Of a stretch of DNA of 43,210 nucleotides, positions 11,687 through 21,809 are shown in pieces (the first letter of the stretch is position 1; each line of letters opens with the position of its first letter). The translations under genes were made by a program, and so were the position numbers. Origin of the DNA: Vitrella brassicaformis (Eukaryota; Sar; Vitrellaceae). The stretch lies in NCBI GenBank assembly GCA_001179505.1, contig CDMY01000334.1, positions 68,755-111,964 of the forward strand, written 5' to 3'. Below the pieces are notes generated by a model. That model did not search any database. It was not told the origin of the DNA and saw nothing but the letters and a program-made list of their open reading frames with translations.

Positions 11687-13402
11687 ATGCCTTTCTGTTC
11701 GCGCAGGGAGGATCTTCCCTCTCTTCCATCAGACTCTCCTTGCGGGGCATCGTCATCGAGCGCACCGCTGCCATCCTGGACCAGCAGCCGCATCTGGCTG
11801 AGCTCTTTCCACCTCCTCCTGCCCCTCCTTGTTTCCTTGCGCTTTGTGGAGCCATTTCTCCTGACACCCAGCCGGACACCGAGCCAGCAATGGGCCCGGG
11901 CAGGGAGGAGGACATCCGGCGGCTTGAGCATCACGGGGCTGCGTGGCTCTTTTCTTTCGAGTGAGGAAGACAGCGCCGTGTGTGTCTGTGAGCCGCTGGA
12001 GCAGATGACCCTCCAGCTTTTTGACTGGCGGTCGCCTCCAACCCCGTCGCCATCTGCCGTCCTGAGGTGGGTGGGTGGCTGATTTCACATATCATCATAA
12101 TAGTCTCACCCTGCCGGTGATCTGATCTCTTTGCCTGTCTGTCTGTCTGTCTGTCTGTCAGGGTGCTGCCGATCTTGGCCCTGCGTGCTGTGCAGCTGCC
12201 GCACACAGAGGGACGCTTTCACCTGCACGAGGTGGGAGGCAATAAACTAAAAAAAAGAGCTCGCTCCCTTGTACGTCTCCTGTGTGTTGCTGACAAATGA
12301 CAGCCTCGGTATCGCCGCTTGGTCAAAGATGTGACCGAGAAAGACTCGCTGTTCGGTCTGCTGCTCATCGACCCACACAGGCAAGTCAAGCACGTGACCT
12401 GATCTGAGAGAGCCGCTGCATCCGTCGTGTGTGCGCCCCTCTTGCGTCGCCTCTCCTGTTTTCAGGCGCCTTGCCGCAATCGGCAGCGTCCTTGAGATCA
12501 TTGACGTTCAGAAATGGGCTGATGGGAGGTAAGCACCTTGTTTGGGATCCCTATGAGGCAAACAGTCACCCACATGTTGTGCTGCCTGCGCACAGATATG
12601 ACGTGCAAGCACGGGGCAAGGAGCGGTTTCGGCTGATTCAAGTGCTTCAGGAGGAGAATGAGGACCTGGAGCGGTACTTGACGGGAGTCGTGGAGATCAT
12701 AGAGGTCATCACACGCACTCCACGCACAACAGCACTCACCCTCATGCACACTCGTGTCTTCACTGCATCCAGGTTGACACAGACTTTGACGAGGACGACC
12801 GACGGTACGACAACAGCGGGCAGCCCGCCGACAATCGCGTCACCCTGGCATGGCTGAGGCGGGCGATATGGAATTCTTGTGAGGAAATCATAAGCCTTCA
12901 CGGGATGCTCTACGGCGGCCGTCATACCCCCCTTCAACAGAGCTGGTCGCGGCTCCATCCGATGGACACGTCTTTTGTGTTTGGCGGTACGGACAATGGA
13001 CAGACAGACCAACCGACCAACCGCTCGGGATCGCTTCTTCTTTCTTTTGGCGTCTCTTTGTTTGTCGACATATCTGCAGATATGCTAAATGTGCCCGTGT
13101 TCATCCGTCAGCTGATGCTGCAGACGACATCCACGCGTCAGCGGCTCGAGTACCTGCTCCGGATCCTGTCAGCGGACCGGCGGTTCCGCGACGCGCAGGT
13201 GTATCTGAAGACGGCATTCCTCAAGGCAGGCAAGCAGACGGAGGCCGACGAAGCTGGAGAGCAGCCGAAGCAGCAAGCAGCTCAGTGGCCTTTCGGCGAG
13301 TCTGCCGCGGTGACGTCAGTGGTCTTCCAAGACCAGCTCGAGATCGAGCCCATTTCAGGGACGGCAGCAGCGAGGGTGAGCGCAGAGGGGACGGATGGAT
13401 AG
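11687..13402 (+). CDS. LON N-terminal (substrate-binding) domain protein
   Basis: Seven exons. Exon 1 (11687-12066) begins MPFCSRREDL and has a hydrophobic stretch near residues 35-60 (IWLSSFHLLLPLLVSLRFVE) that could be a signal anchor or plastid leader. Downstream exons give the LON-N pattern: VLPILALRAVQLPHTEGRFH, then PRYRRLVKDVTEKDSLFGLL, RLAAIGSVLEIIDVQKWADG, and YDVQARGKERFRLIQVLQEE, corresponding to 'lPLFPLxxVLFPGxxLxLxIFEPRYRxL' and 'GxRRFR'. The C-terminal exon (about 13078-13402) is helical and ends AARVSAEGTDG before TAG at 13400; splicing at 13376 would instead stop immediately after AAR. There is no ATPase or protease domain, so this is a stand-alone LON-N protein as in cyanobacteria and plastids, not Lon protease. 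A role in plastid or mitochondrial proteostasis is inferred. Confidence 0.78.
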
Positions 13403-14027
13403 GTAGTTCGGTAGTGTATTAGGGAGGGAGGGAGGGAGGGAGGCCTTCCCACTGTGCAGTAGAGGGAACATCTGGTACATTTGAGTGCGAGGCCGGAGTG
13501 CGGCCGCTGTCATTGAAGGGCATTGCGTCATAGCCATCTACACATGAGACCGTTTGGGCCTCCTTGACGAGATTGATGAACCTCTGGAGGTTGGAGAAGA
13601 GCCGGTCCGTCCGTCAAGACGGACCGGCTCTTCCCCCCCAACCTACAGCACGTCGTCAATCTCGCCTTGGCGTCGCCTCCTGAGACACACAAAGAAGGAC
13701 ACACAGTGTTTTGGTGGGGGTGGTGGATGTGCAAGATGGAACTGGTTGTGAAGGTTTTGTGGGGGATGGCCTGACCGAAGAGAGAGTGGTGCACCTCCCC
13801 CCCGGCTGCATCAACTCACTCAAAAGATCCACCTACACACACCCCACACCCACACCCACACCACACCCACACATCCACTATGTACCCATGACACAGGGTG
13901 GCTGGCTGATGGGTGGCTTACCAGTGTGAATGTTGCCGTCACTGCCAGGGGGAGGAGGTGCGTGGTGGGAGGGAGGGTAGCAGCAACTGACTCTATCTGC
14001 ACGTGTGTCATCAATTTGTGTGTCATC
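13403..14027. other. Gene-poor stretch with a strong hairpin
   Basis: Contains a (GGGA)n run (13417-13442), the hairpin at 13568-13664 and a CCCACA-rich tract (13840-13880). A minus-strand open stretch at about 13535-13455 reads DGYDAMPFNDSGRTPASHS and looks somewhat coding, but I could not attach it to splice partners. Confidence 0.5.
13568..13664. repeat. Inverted repeat / hairpin
   Basis: Core arms 13597-13611 and 13618-13632 are a perfect 15-bp inverted repeat (AAGAGCCGGTCCGTC) around a 6-nt loop. The similarity extends outward imperfectly: AGGTTGG and CGAGATTGA in the left arm (from 13568) match the reverse complement of the right arm up to 13664. It is GC-rich and not a microsatellite. 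It could be a structured RNA, a terminator-like element or the remnant of an inverted duplication. Confidence 0.8.
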
Positions 14028-14331
14028 ATGACACACAAACCCGGATACGGAGCTAGGTGAGTTCCACACACCCATTCACGCATGCACGCACACATTGTGT
14101 GTATCACGCATCGTAACATCGCCACACATCGCGATTCTGGTGTGCTGCGGCTTTGTCTTGATTTCGTTGCGTCTGCAGACTGGATGTGGGTCTCATGGAT
14201 GTGGACGAGCCCCACTCTGCTGATGTGGAGGTAGGTGACCCCTCTTTCCCCATGCAACACATATCACTTTGTCGCCCTTGGACTTGGCGTAGTTGGAGGC
14301 AGAACCGCTCGCACCATGCTGCGGCGGATGA
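14028..14331 (+). CDS. Possible tiny spliced gene (about 39 residues), doubtful
   Basis: Three phase-compatible pieces: ATG at 14028 (MTHKPGYGAR) with a gtgagt donor, an exon after ctgcag at 14180 (LDVGLMDVDEPHSADVE) with a gtaggt donor, and a last piece from 14293 (LEAEPLAPCCGG) ending at TGA 14329-14331. The middle piece has strong splice signals and coding-like composition. The gene may extend upstream or be part of a longer, poorly visible gene. No family was recognised; the terminal CCGG might be lipid-modified, which is speculation. Confidence 0.3.
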
Positions 14332-14654
14332 CACACACACCACACTTTAACCGACCTCTCAAAGGCAGGACCTCTGTTCAAGTAATGTGTCCATCACTTC
14401 ATGATGAATCAATCGACGCCAAGACCGTCCATCAATCAATCCAGCCGCCACTCTAATCGCCATTAACCGACAGACACACACAGCACTCACTCATTGACGA
14501 CACCACAAAACCCCCACCACCCACCCACCGATATATCTATCTGTCCAAGAAGCTCCATCGGTCACGTCTTACGGAGCCAGTCACGGGCTACTCACAAGAC
14601 ACGTATGTATTACTTCCTGTCTCGTCCCTCCTCCCTCCCTCCCTCCCTGCCGTC
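14332..14654. other. Intergenic, no gene seen
   Basis: AT-richer DNA with CACA and CTCC runs; it is the presumed 3' flank of the aldo/keto reductase gene on the minus strand. Confidence 0.6.
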
Positions 14655-16321
14655 CTAGGTCCGACACGCCTTGAGTGCGCTGTGGACGTACTCTCGCTTG
14701 CGGGCTCCCAGGAGCACGTAGGAAACACCCGGCTGGTCGAGCAGCCACCGAATGCAATACTCCTGTGCGGCAACGCACATACACACATACAGAGAGACAG
14801 ACAGACAGACATGAACGACGTACGCACGCACCTGCATTGGCTGTTCGGCGGGTATGTTGTGTTGGTAGCTGCTGGCCATGTCGCTGCGCGTCCTCTGACC
14901 CAGCACGAAGCGGACACGCTGGTCCAGCGTATCCACAAACCTCTGGTGCACCACACAACACACAGAGAGAGAGACACACACACACGGCGCTTTGTGTGGT
15001 GTGGTGTGTCGTGCCTGTTCTGCTGGCCCTGTGTGTGTTCACCTGGAGCATATCGAGGCATTTGCTGTCCTGCAGCAGTCCCAACTCTCCCACCCCTGAG
15101 TGGCCCACCGCCCTTCGTATGCTCGGCAGAATGTGGCGGGTCATCCGCTGCTCCCACTCAAACACGCTGCCCACCTCCCACACACCCTGCTCGAGCCCCT
15201 CCACCTCTCGCACCACCTCCCTGTACCTGATGGCCTTCTGCGGGTCGCCCTTGCCCAGCTCACCAAGGTATTTCTTGAGCTCCCGTAGGTTGTCTCGGTA
15301 AGCTTCGGCGGGATCAGGCTGATCCGCCAGCCGCCACGCATGGGTGCTGGTGAAGGCGTTGAGGGGCCGGTTGATGAGCACGCGGAGGTGGTTGTGATGA
15401 GCCCACTTGACGGCGTTGTCGAGGCCGGTTGTCTCCACCAAATTGCCGGGCAGCTGGATGGTGCTGAAGGAGTGGGAGGGGGGAGGAGCCTTCTTGAGTC
15501 GCTCGGCCGCTCTGATGGACGCCCGGGTCGCGCGCTCGATCAAGTCTGTGGTGGCAGGAAAGGGAGAGCGGCAGTGTGTGTTTCCCTCCCTCCGTCTCTC
15601 ACTCTCCGTACACCACACCCCGCCACGGAGTGACTGACCTTGGTAGGGGAGGAATGTGGGGTCGCTCTCGTCGACACTGAACGAGTTGCTGGAAATGCCG
15701 TACGACTGAAGGCGGCCCCCCGACTGGACTTCCTCCTCCAGCGCTTCAAACACCTGTACAGAGAGTGGATAATGGCCACACAACACCTCGCTCCCCCTTT
15801 CCCTTCCCCCCGCTCACTCTCTGACTCACCTGCTCCACTCTCCTCAGCATCTCATTTCTCGCCCTGACGACGTCTGCCGGTTTGGCGCCGCTTTGCTGGT
15901 CTGTCTTCTCGCTCTGCAGGTAGTACCTAGACACACACAATCGGTGGAGACAGAGGGATGGGCTCATTGTAGACTACTGAGATCAGGCAGCTCAGCTCAG
16001 CTCAGCTAGGTACTCGGGGTTGTGCAGCAGGTAGACGTCCAGGTAGGTCGTCTGCAGCCGATCTAGAGACCGCTGCAGCTGGTCACGCATAAACCTGACG
16101 ACAAACAGCAGACGGGGAGACCCGTTCACAGGCAGGCAGGCAGGCCGGCATTCTGTGTGAGTGTGAGTTGCGGTGTTTACTCTGGGTGGATGCAGTGCTT
16201 GAGGTGAGGGCCGAAGTCAACCGTCTCAGGAAATGTCAGTCCGCCGTCGTGGCGCTTGAGGTTCTGACCCTGTCGCACATACCATACACCACACAGACGA
16301 GCACACATAGCGTGAATGCAC

Positions 16322-16356
<35 letters not shown>

Positions 16357-17143
16357 GGCCTGGTCAACTCTGGTCTGTCCTGGTCTGTTTGGTGGCCGCA
16401 TTGCTTGCCGCACCTGGATGTACCCGAATTTGGACACGAGCAAGACGTCTTCTCTCGTGACCTTGCCCTCTCCCTCCAGCTCCTTAAGCACACGACCCAC
16501 CAGCTCCTCGGCCTCGCCGTCGCCATAATTCGCTGACCGACAAAGTGCAGACAAAGAAACATACAGACCCCATGAAATGAATGGCTGCTGCTGCCTGCCT
16601 GCCTGCCTCCCTGATCTCTCCCCCTCTCTGTGTGTGTGAATGGGTCTATGCACCTGAGTTGTCAATGAGTCGGATGCCGTTGAGGATGGCCTCCTTGAGC
16701 GCCAGGGCATGCTCCTCCACACGCCATGTGACGCGATAGCATCTGCAGATAGATAGATGACACGCACACAGAGACAGCCGGCCCGGCCCGGCCCGGCCTC
16801 TTTGCAATGAGTGCACAGCTGCCCCTCTGTCTGCGCACCCAAAGCCAATCGGCACGAAGCCGTCAGGAGATCTCCGCGTTGTCATGTCTGCACTCCCGGC
16901 CGTTGTTGCCATGGCCATGGCTGGACCCAAGGAAGCCGACAACCAGCGCATCCTCAATGAGCCGACCTCAGATCTCCTGCTGCTGCTGGTGGTTGTGGTG
17001 GTCGATAACGCGGGCCTTTGTGTCAGTGTGTGGAAGGTGGCAGCAGGAGCATAACGATTGCTGATGAGTCTGGCGGTCGACGATGATGTCAGGCCTGCTG
17101 TGGCTTGAAGCGTAGCCACCAGAATGGCGGACGGGCGTGTCAT
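14655..17143 (-). CDS. Aldo/keto reductase family oxidoreductase
   Basis: Ten exons (17143-16839, 16742-16654, 16532-16414, 16269-16181, 16094-16014, 15926-15830, 15753-15639, 15545-15043, 14942-14832, 14762-14655), all joining in phase. The start MTRPSAILVATLQATAGLTS continues Ser/Thr/Arg-rich with no acid for about 55 residues, like a mitochondrial or plastid presequence. AKR catalytic residues are visible: Asp and Tyr in RLIDNSGANYGDGEAEELVG, Lys in DVLLVSKFGYIQ, and His in YLDVYLLHNPEY. The barrel continues with LQSYGISSNSFSV, and the C-terminal strand and helix with CIRWLLDQPGVSYVLLGARK. Between the barrel strands there is a long acidic/basic helical insertion (about residues 330-430, AYRDNLRELKKYLGELGKGD) unusual for the family. 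AKRs reduce carbonyls with NADPH; the substrate cannot be told. It is divergent from RRP1 with a 145-bp gap. Confidence 0.88.
16320..16358. repeat. (TGTC)n microsatellite in an aldo/keto reductase intron
   Basis: About nine tandem TGTC units. The same tetramer occurs in many introns of both strands across the window (for example 6349-6368, 23858-23886, 24435-24454). Confidence 0.9.
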
Positions 17144-17288
17144 TCGAAGGGTCCGTCGCTCGCATCATTTGCGAGCTTAGCGGTCTGGGGCATCCCCCTT
17201 TGTTCGTTCGTCCGTTCGTTCATCGCACGATGGAAGGGCAACATCAATCAGCTGATTAATTGAGTGCGTGTGATTGATCAATCAATCA
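17144..17288. promoter_or_regulatory. Bidirectional promoter region, aldo/keto reductase / RRP1
   Basis: 145 bp between opposing start codons, containing GCGAGCTTAG at 17171-17180 oriented toward RRP1 and a TTCGTTCGTC-type repeat. Promoter role is inferred from layout. Confidence 0.55.
17171..17180 (+). promoter_or_regulatory. GCGAGCTTAG promoter motif (RRP1 gene)
   Basis: Exact 10-mer, preceded by TTT as at the DUF900 gene, ending 108 bp upstream of the RRP1 ATG on the coding strand. Confidence 0.45.
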
Positions 17289-20003
17289 ATGCTGTCGTCG
17301 AATGACTCTCAGTGGAAGATTGGCAAGGCTCTGGCGCATCCCACCGGTGAGTGAACGAACAGGGCGGGGAGGGTGGAAGGAAGCGCACCTTTGATGTGAT
17401 GCACTCATTCATGCGTTCTTCCCGCTGCCGGTGCGATGCCTGCTTAACTGTCTGTCTTATGGTCCTGCCTACCTGTCTGCTTGACTCAGACAAGAAGGCC
17501 CGTCAGAAAGGTCAACTCAACGAAACACCACGAGTCGTGCATGACGTTGCCATGCACGGCGTACGTGTGTGTATGTCTGTGTGGGTGTGCGTCTTGCTTT
17601 GATTGACGGTTGGTTATTCTCAGCCTTGAAGCTGCTTCAGAAGTGGCTGCGTCGGCGGGCCGAGAGCGACCATTCCATCTCGCTCAGAGACGCCCTCCTC
17701 GTGTGGAAGGCCCTCTTCTACGGTCAGTCGGCACATATGCCACATGGAGATAGAGACGCGCCTGACTGCCTGGCCGCTTGCTTGGTTGCGTGTGTGCAGC
17801 GTTTTGGTTGAGCGACAAGCGTCCCGTGCAGACGCAGCTGGCGTCCCAGCTGTCGGCGCTGCAGCATGTGTTGGCCGCCGCACCGGAGGCCTGGCTGGCC
17901 TGGGTGGGCGCATTCTACCAGATCCTTCTCACCGAGTGGACCGAAATCGACAGATTCAGGTAGGCAGGCACACCGACGGAGGGACGCCGAAAGAGGGATT
18001 GATGCATTGATTGATGCATTGATTGATGTCTTGTGTGTTGTGTGTTGTGTGTTTCAAGGCTTGAGAAGTACCTGATGCTGGTGCGCATGTTTGTGTATGA
18101 GACCCTCCGATACCTGCAGAATCGAAAGTGGGACGCGCAGGTGCGATCCGTCAGACAGACAGACAGACAGGCAGGCAGACGCCCATCAGTGTCGCTTGGT
18201 TTGTGTGCGTGTGATGAATTGGCTGATTGATGGACACAGCTGGTGCGTCAGTTGAACGACGTCTACGTGCGGAGGGGCCCGTTCGCCTTTCTCAGTCTGC
18301 ACACCAACGACGTCAGCCGCGAGACGGCCACACAAGAAGAGGGCGCGAAGGTCCCCAAGACGCCCACACGAGCGGGTACGATCGATGCACACCGCGCCAC
18401 ACCACACCCACACACGTGCAGGCCATCCAGGTTTCCATCTCTACAGGATAGGAAAAGTGTGTGTGTGTCCGTCTGTGGAATCAGGTTTTGGGTGTCTGTT
18501 GCAGCTGACCGACGTGCTGATGGACGAGTGGGATCGCTGCACTCAGGGACAGCACGAGAAAGACCCCGACAGCGGTGGTGCGGCGGAAGCGCTGGCCATC
18601 ATGCTCCAGCCTTTTGTCAAGGCACGCTTTGACGCACGAGACGAGACACACCCCCTTCGTCCACTCTGTCTGTCTACAATACATCCACTCATGTGTTCAG
18701 GTGCTGTGTGTGAGCACACACGAGGGCGTCCTGGACCGCATATGTGTCAAGGTCATGGCTCGGCTGCCCGCGATGGCCCCGCAGCTCACCCAGCTGGGGC
18801 AGCAGATGTTCCAGAAGGCGGCCAACAAGTACGCACATCACGCACACCCCCTCAAGTGGCAACGGGTGTGAGTGTCGGTCTGGGTGTTGCAGGAACACAG
18901 GTGTGCTGCATCGGCAGTACCTGTACAAGGCCGTGGACGCGATCGAGCAAAGTGAGAACACACACAAACAAACACACACACACACACATGCATACGTCCA
19001 TCCATCTGGCTTTCTCTGTCTGTCTGTCTGTCTGTCGATCTGTCCGCCTGCAGTTCTCCGTGATGCCGGCGAGTCGATCGACCTCCGCCTCCCCCCACCA
19101 CACACACAGCAGAAACACACGCCACCCTCCCCCGCAACCAAAACCACAACACCGTCCCCCACTGTGCAAGTGCCCAACCTCTTGAAGAAGCTGCGCCTGC
19201 TCAAGGCCATGCAGGAGGGACACCACCACCACCACCAGCAACAACAACAACAGCAGCAGAATGGCGTGAAGCGGAAAAGCGTATCGACGGATGGCGTGCA
19301 CCAAGCACCAGCACCAGCAGTGGCAGCAGCAGCAGCGGCAGCGGCAGCACCAGTGGATGATGAGTTACCGAATGGAGTCGTTGCCAAGAAGGCCAGGAAG
19401 GAGCGTGCGAGTGACAGCGACGAAGGAGACCGGCAGCACCAGCCATCCAAGAGCCGACTGAATGACGCCGACACCCGGCAGCATCAGCAGGAGCAAGAGC
19501 AGCAGGAGGTGGTGGGTGGCAAGAGGGTTCGCAAGGGCGCGCCGTTCAAGCAGACCGGGCAGCCGGGCACCCCCCCTCCCCCCACCAGCAGCCGCAGAGT
19601 CAAGTTTGATCTCACCCAGAACCAAAAGACATGTCTGTAACCAAACACACACACACACACACACAGAGGAAGGCCTGCGAGCCCACATGTGTCCTTCTGT
19701 CTGTCTGTCTGTCTGTGAATCGGTTCAGATTTCAACAACCGCATGCCCGTGACAACGATCGAAAGGCCCCCCGGCGGCGGCTCCCCGCCACATGCAGCCA
19801 ACCACGCCACCGCGGTGGCTGATGGACCCGAACCCGCCCCAGCCGCCATTACCGTCCCTACCACCAGCAGCGGCTATAGCGTGTCTCGTGTGCATCGCAC
19901 TGGGACGCCCCTCAAGTCCATTCTGAAAAAACGGGGAGGGGGCGGTGGGGCGGCGGCAGCCAGTGGGGGCAGGAAGGGCAAGCTCAGGCTCACGACGCAC
20001 TAA
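17289..20003 (+). CDS. RRP1: RRP1/Nop52-type ribosomal RNA processing protein
   Basis: About twelve exons. MLSSNDSQWKIGKALAHPT starts at 17289. The Nop52 domain is recognised from ALLVWKALFYAFWLSDKRPV (equivalent to 'GLFYCMWMSDKPLVQ'), then TEWTEIDRFRLEKYLMLVRM and FVYETLRYLQNRKWDAQLVR. This family acts in the nucleolus in 60S subunit/ITS processing. One intron at 18622 has a GC donor. The large exon 19054-19630 encodes a disordered tail with His5-Gln8, poly-Ala, acidic/Ser and basic patches. The tail holds two short motifs: RVKF at 19596-19607, and after the last intron SILK at 19917-19928, both docking motifs of protein phosphatase 1; mammalian RRP1B also binds PP1. The protein ends GRKGKLRLTTH with TAA at 20001. 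The family call rests on the DK..VQ and LVR motifs and on nucleolar-type composition. Confidence 0.82.
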
Positions 20004-20728
20004 CAGGCGGGCTGGGTGTGTTGAGAAGTGCCGAGTGGGTGGATGGATGGATCGTCGATGGCCGGCTGTGCGTGTGAAGTGCAGTGGAGTGAGCGGTTGA
20101 CTGCGGCAGGCAGACAGACAGACCGACAGATGACGAATAGTCGAATGGATGTTTCTCCTGAGTGAGTGACTGGTTCGTTCGTTGACGACATGAAACGAAT
20201 GACACCGAGTGTCGTCGATTGTGGAGTCAACCCACCAGCCTAAGCCATATGTATCAGTCCTGCCCACTCTGGCTGGCTGTCTGTGTGGTGTTGCGGCCCG
20301 GACGCCTACCCTACCTACTGGAGCTCCAGCGCCGTCTGCAGAGCGACACAGGAGGGCCACTACCCCTGGTCCCACTCACCCCCACCCCACCCCACTGCAT
20401 GAACTTGAATGCATCTTCTACGTCGACCGCAGAGCGGCCCCTCCCTTTGTGTTTTCCTCTCTCCGTCTCAGGACACACACACACGGCAGATCGACAGAGC
20501 GACAGAACAAGAAAGACCTTCATGACCACGCACTGGTTTGGTCATGTTTCGCTCGACAAGTCATTCAATTATCCAGGGCAACACATACTCGAAAAACCCC
20601 CATCCATCCATCCATCCAACGTTCATTTGTCAGGCCACCCAGAGAAAAAACTCTATCGTGCAGTGCTGCGCTGTGTTATGGTGTGCTGTGCTGCCATTAA
20701 GCCAGCCACTCAGACGGCTATCGAGTCA
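20004..20728. other. Convergent intergenic region, no gene seen
   Basis: 3' flanks of RRP1 and of the putative plastid protein gene. It contains GGAT and CATC microsatellites. A plus-strand stretch near 20310-20360 (YLLELQRRLQSD) is open but has no convincing splice partners. Confidence 0.55.
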
Positions 20729-21579
20729 TCACTTGTGAGCACCCCCAGCGCCCCCCGCAGCGTCGTTGGCGTTGTGGAACATGCGCCTGAGCATCTTCTC
20801 CTTCTCGTACCGGCCCTTACTTTGGACACGAAGCGTCTTCTTGACGAGCTTGTAGGCGCCACCACTGTAGTCATAGTGGTGTGTCACGTGCTCCACCCTG
20901 TAGCTTGAACCGTCCTCCTGCACCAAGATGTCGCCTGGGGTCGTCTACACACACACACAGAGAGAGAGAAATGGACCGATCCATCCATCCATCCATCCAT
21001 GTGTACCAGAGGGTGCAGGCGATAGCGGCCGACGTATCTCATTTGCGGCGGGTTGTTGAGTATTTTCTCCAGCAAGTCGAAGGGCAGCATGTTGTACTCC
21101 CGCACCCTCTTGCCGCGTATCGACCGCTCGCTGAACCGCACATTCAGCAGCCCCTCCTTGCCGGGGTCCTTCTCTATCGGCACATTCAGATTGGGCGGCT
21201 TCAGCCGCTGCCGATAGTTGGAGAACGTCAGATCCTCCGCCCGGTCGTTGGGCGGCCACCGACTGCTGTCGTCCTCGCCGCCATCGTACTCATCGCTGTG
21301 GGCGGCAGAGAGGGGAGAGGAGGGCGGCCGCCGCCTCCTGACGCTGTGTGGTGAGCGGAAGGCAGCCAGCTGCCGCCGGTGTGACAGCAGAGAACGGCGC
21401 GGCTGGTGCAGGAAGGCACTGCTGACAGTGCTGAGCAGCCATGAGGCGAGCCACAGCAGGAGGGAACCGAGCGGCGAGGAAGGGGCGTCAGATCGATGAG
21501 GGGAGCGGCTTCGCCGTCCCATTGAGAAGCGGCCGCCTTTCCACCGCTCTGCAGCACCGCTCCACCGGACCGCGTGCAC
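20729..21579 (-). CDS. Conserved-looking protein with signal-like N-terminus, probably plastid; function unknown
   Basis: Two exons: 21579-21007 and 20944-20729, joined in phase (HPL then TTPGDILVQEDGSS). Two start codons are possible, 21579 and 21521; from the second, the hydrophobic segment GSLLLWLASWLLSTVSSAFL sits near residues 17-36, fitting a signal peptide followed by an Arg/Ser-rich transit-like region up to about residue 75. An acidic linker (SDEYDGGEDDSS) precedes the conserved-looking part: DRAEDLTFSNYRQRLKPPNL, KRVREYNMLPFDLLEKILNN, and the last exon with YRVEHVTHHYDYSGGAYKLV and KKTLRVQSKGRYEKEKML. I do not recognise a named family, though short plastid proteins of algae and plants carry similar 'Y.V..V...Y.Y..G.Y....K.L.V' patterns. 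It ends GAHK with TGA. It is divergent from the Sec1/Munc18 gene. Confidence 0.65.
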
Positions 21580-21809
21580 CCCTTCAGCTCAGTGTGGCAA
21601 AGATCCTTGAAGGAGAGAAGGTGGAGGCCTCTTCCTCCTTTCTCTGCAGCCGCGAACTTGGGGAAAAGCTCGCGATGCAGAGGGGCTAGGGCCTTCCATG
21701 AAACCGCTGCAGAAGTGGACGAGCGCCACGTACAACACCACATATCATCATCTGTCATCTCGTTGTGAAACACCTTAACTCATAGCGCATCTCTCGTCAC
21801 AAGCCTCTC
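21580..21809. promoter_or_regulatory. Bidirectional promoter region, putative plastid protein / Sec1-Munc18
   Basis: 230 bp between the outermost start codons (288 bp if the minus-strand gene starts at 21521). It contains GCGAGCTTTT on the minus strand at 21673-21664. Confidence 0.5.
21664..21673 (-). promoter_or_regulatory. GCGAGCTT promoter motif variant
   Basis: Reads GCGAGCTTTT on the minus strand, 84 bp upstream of the 21579 start codon (142 bp from 21521). It matches 8 of 8 core bases of the motif found at three other promoters. Confidence 0.35.
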
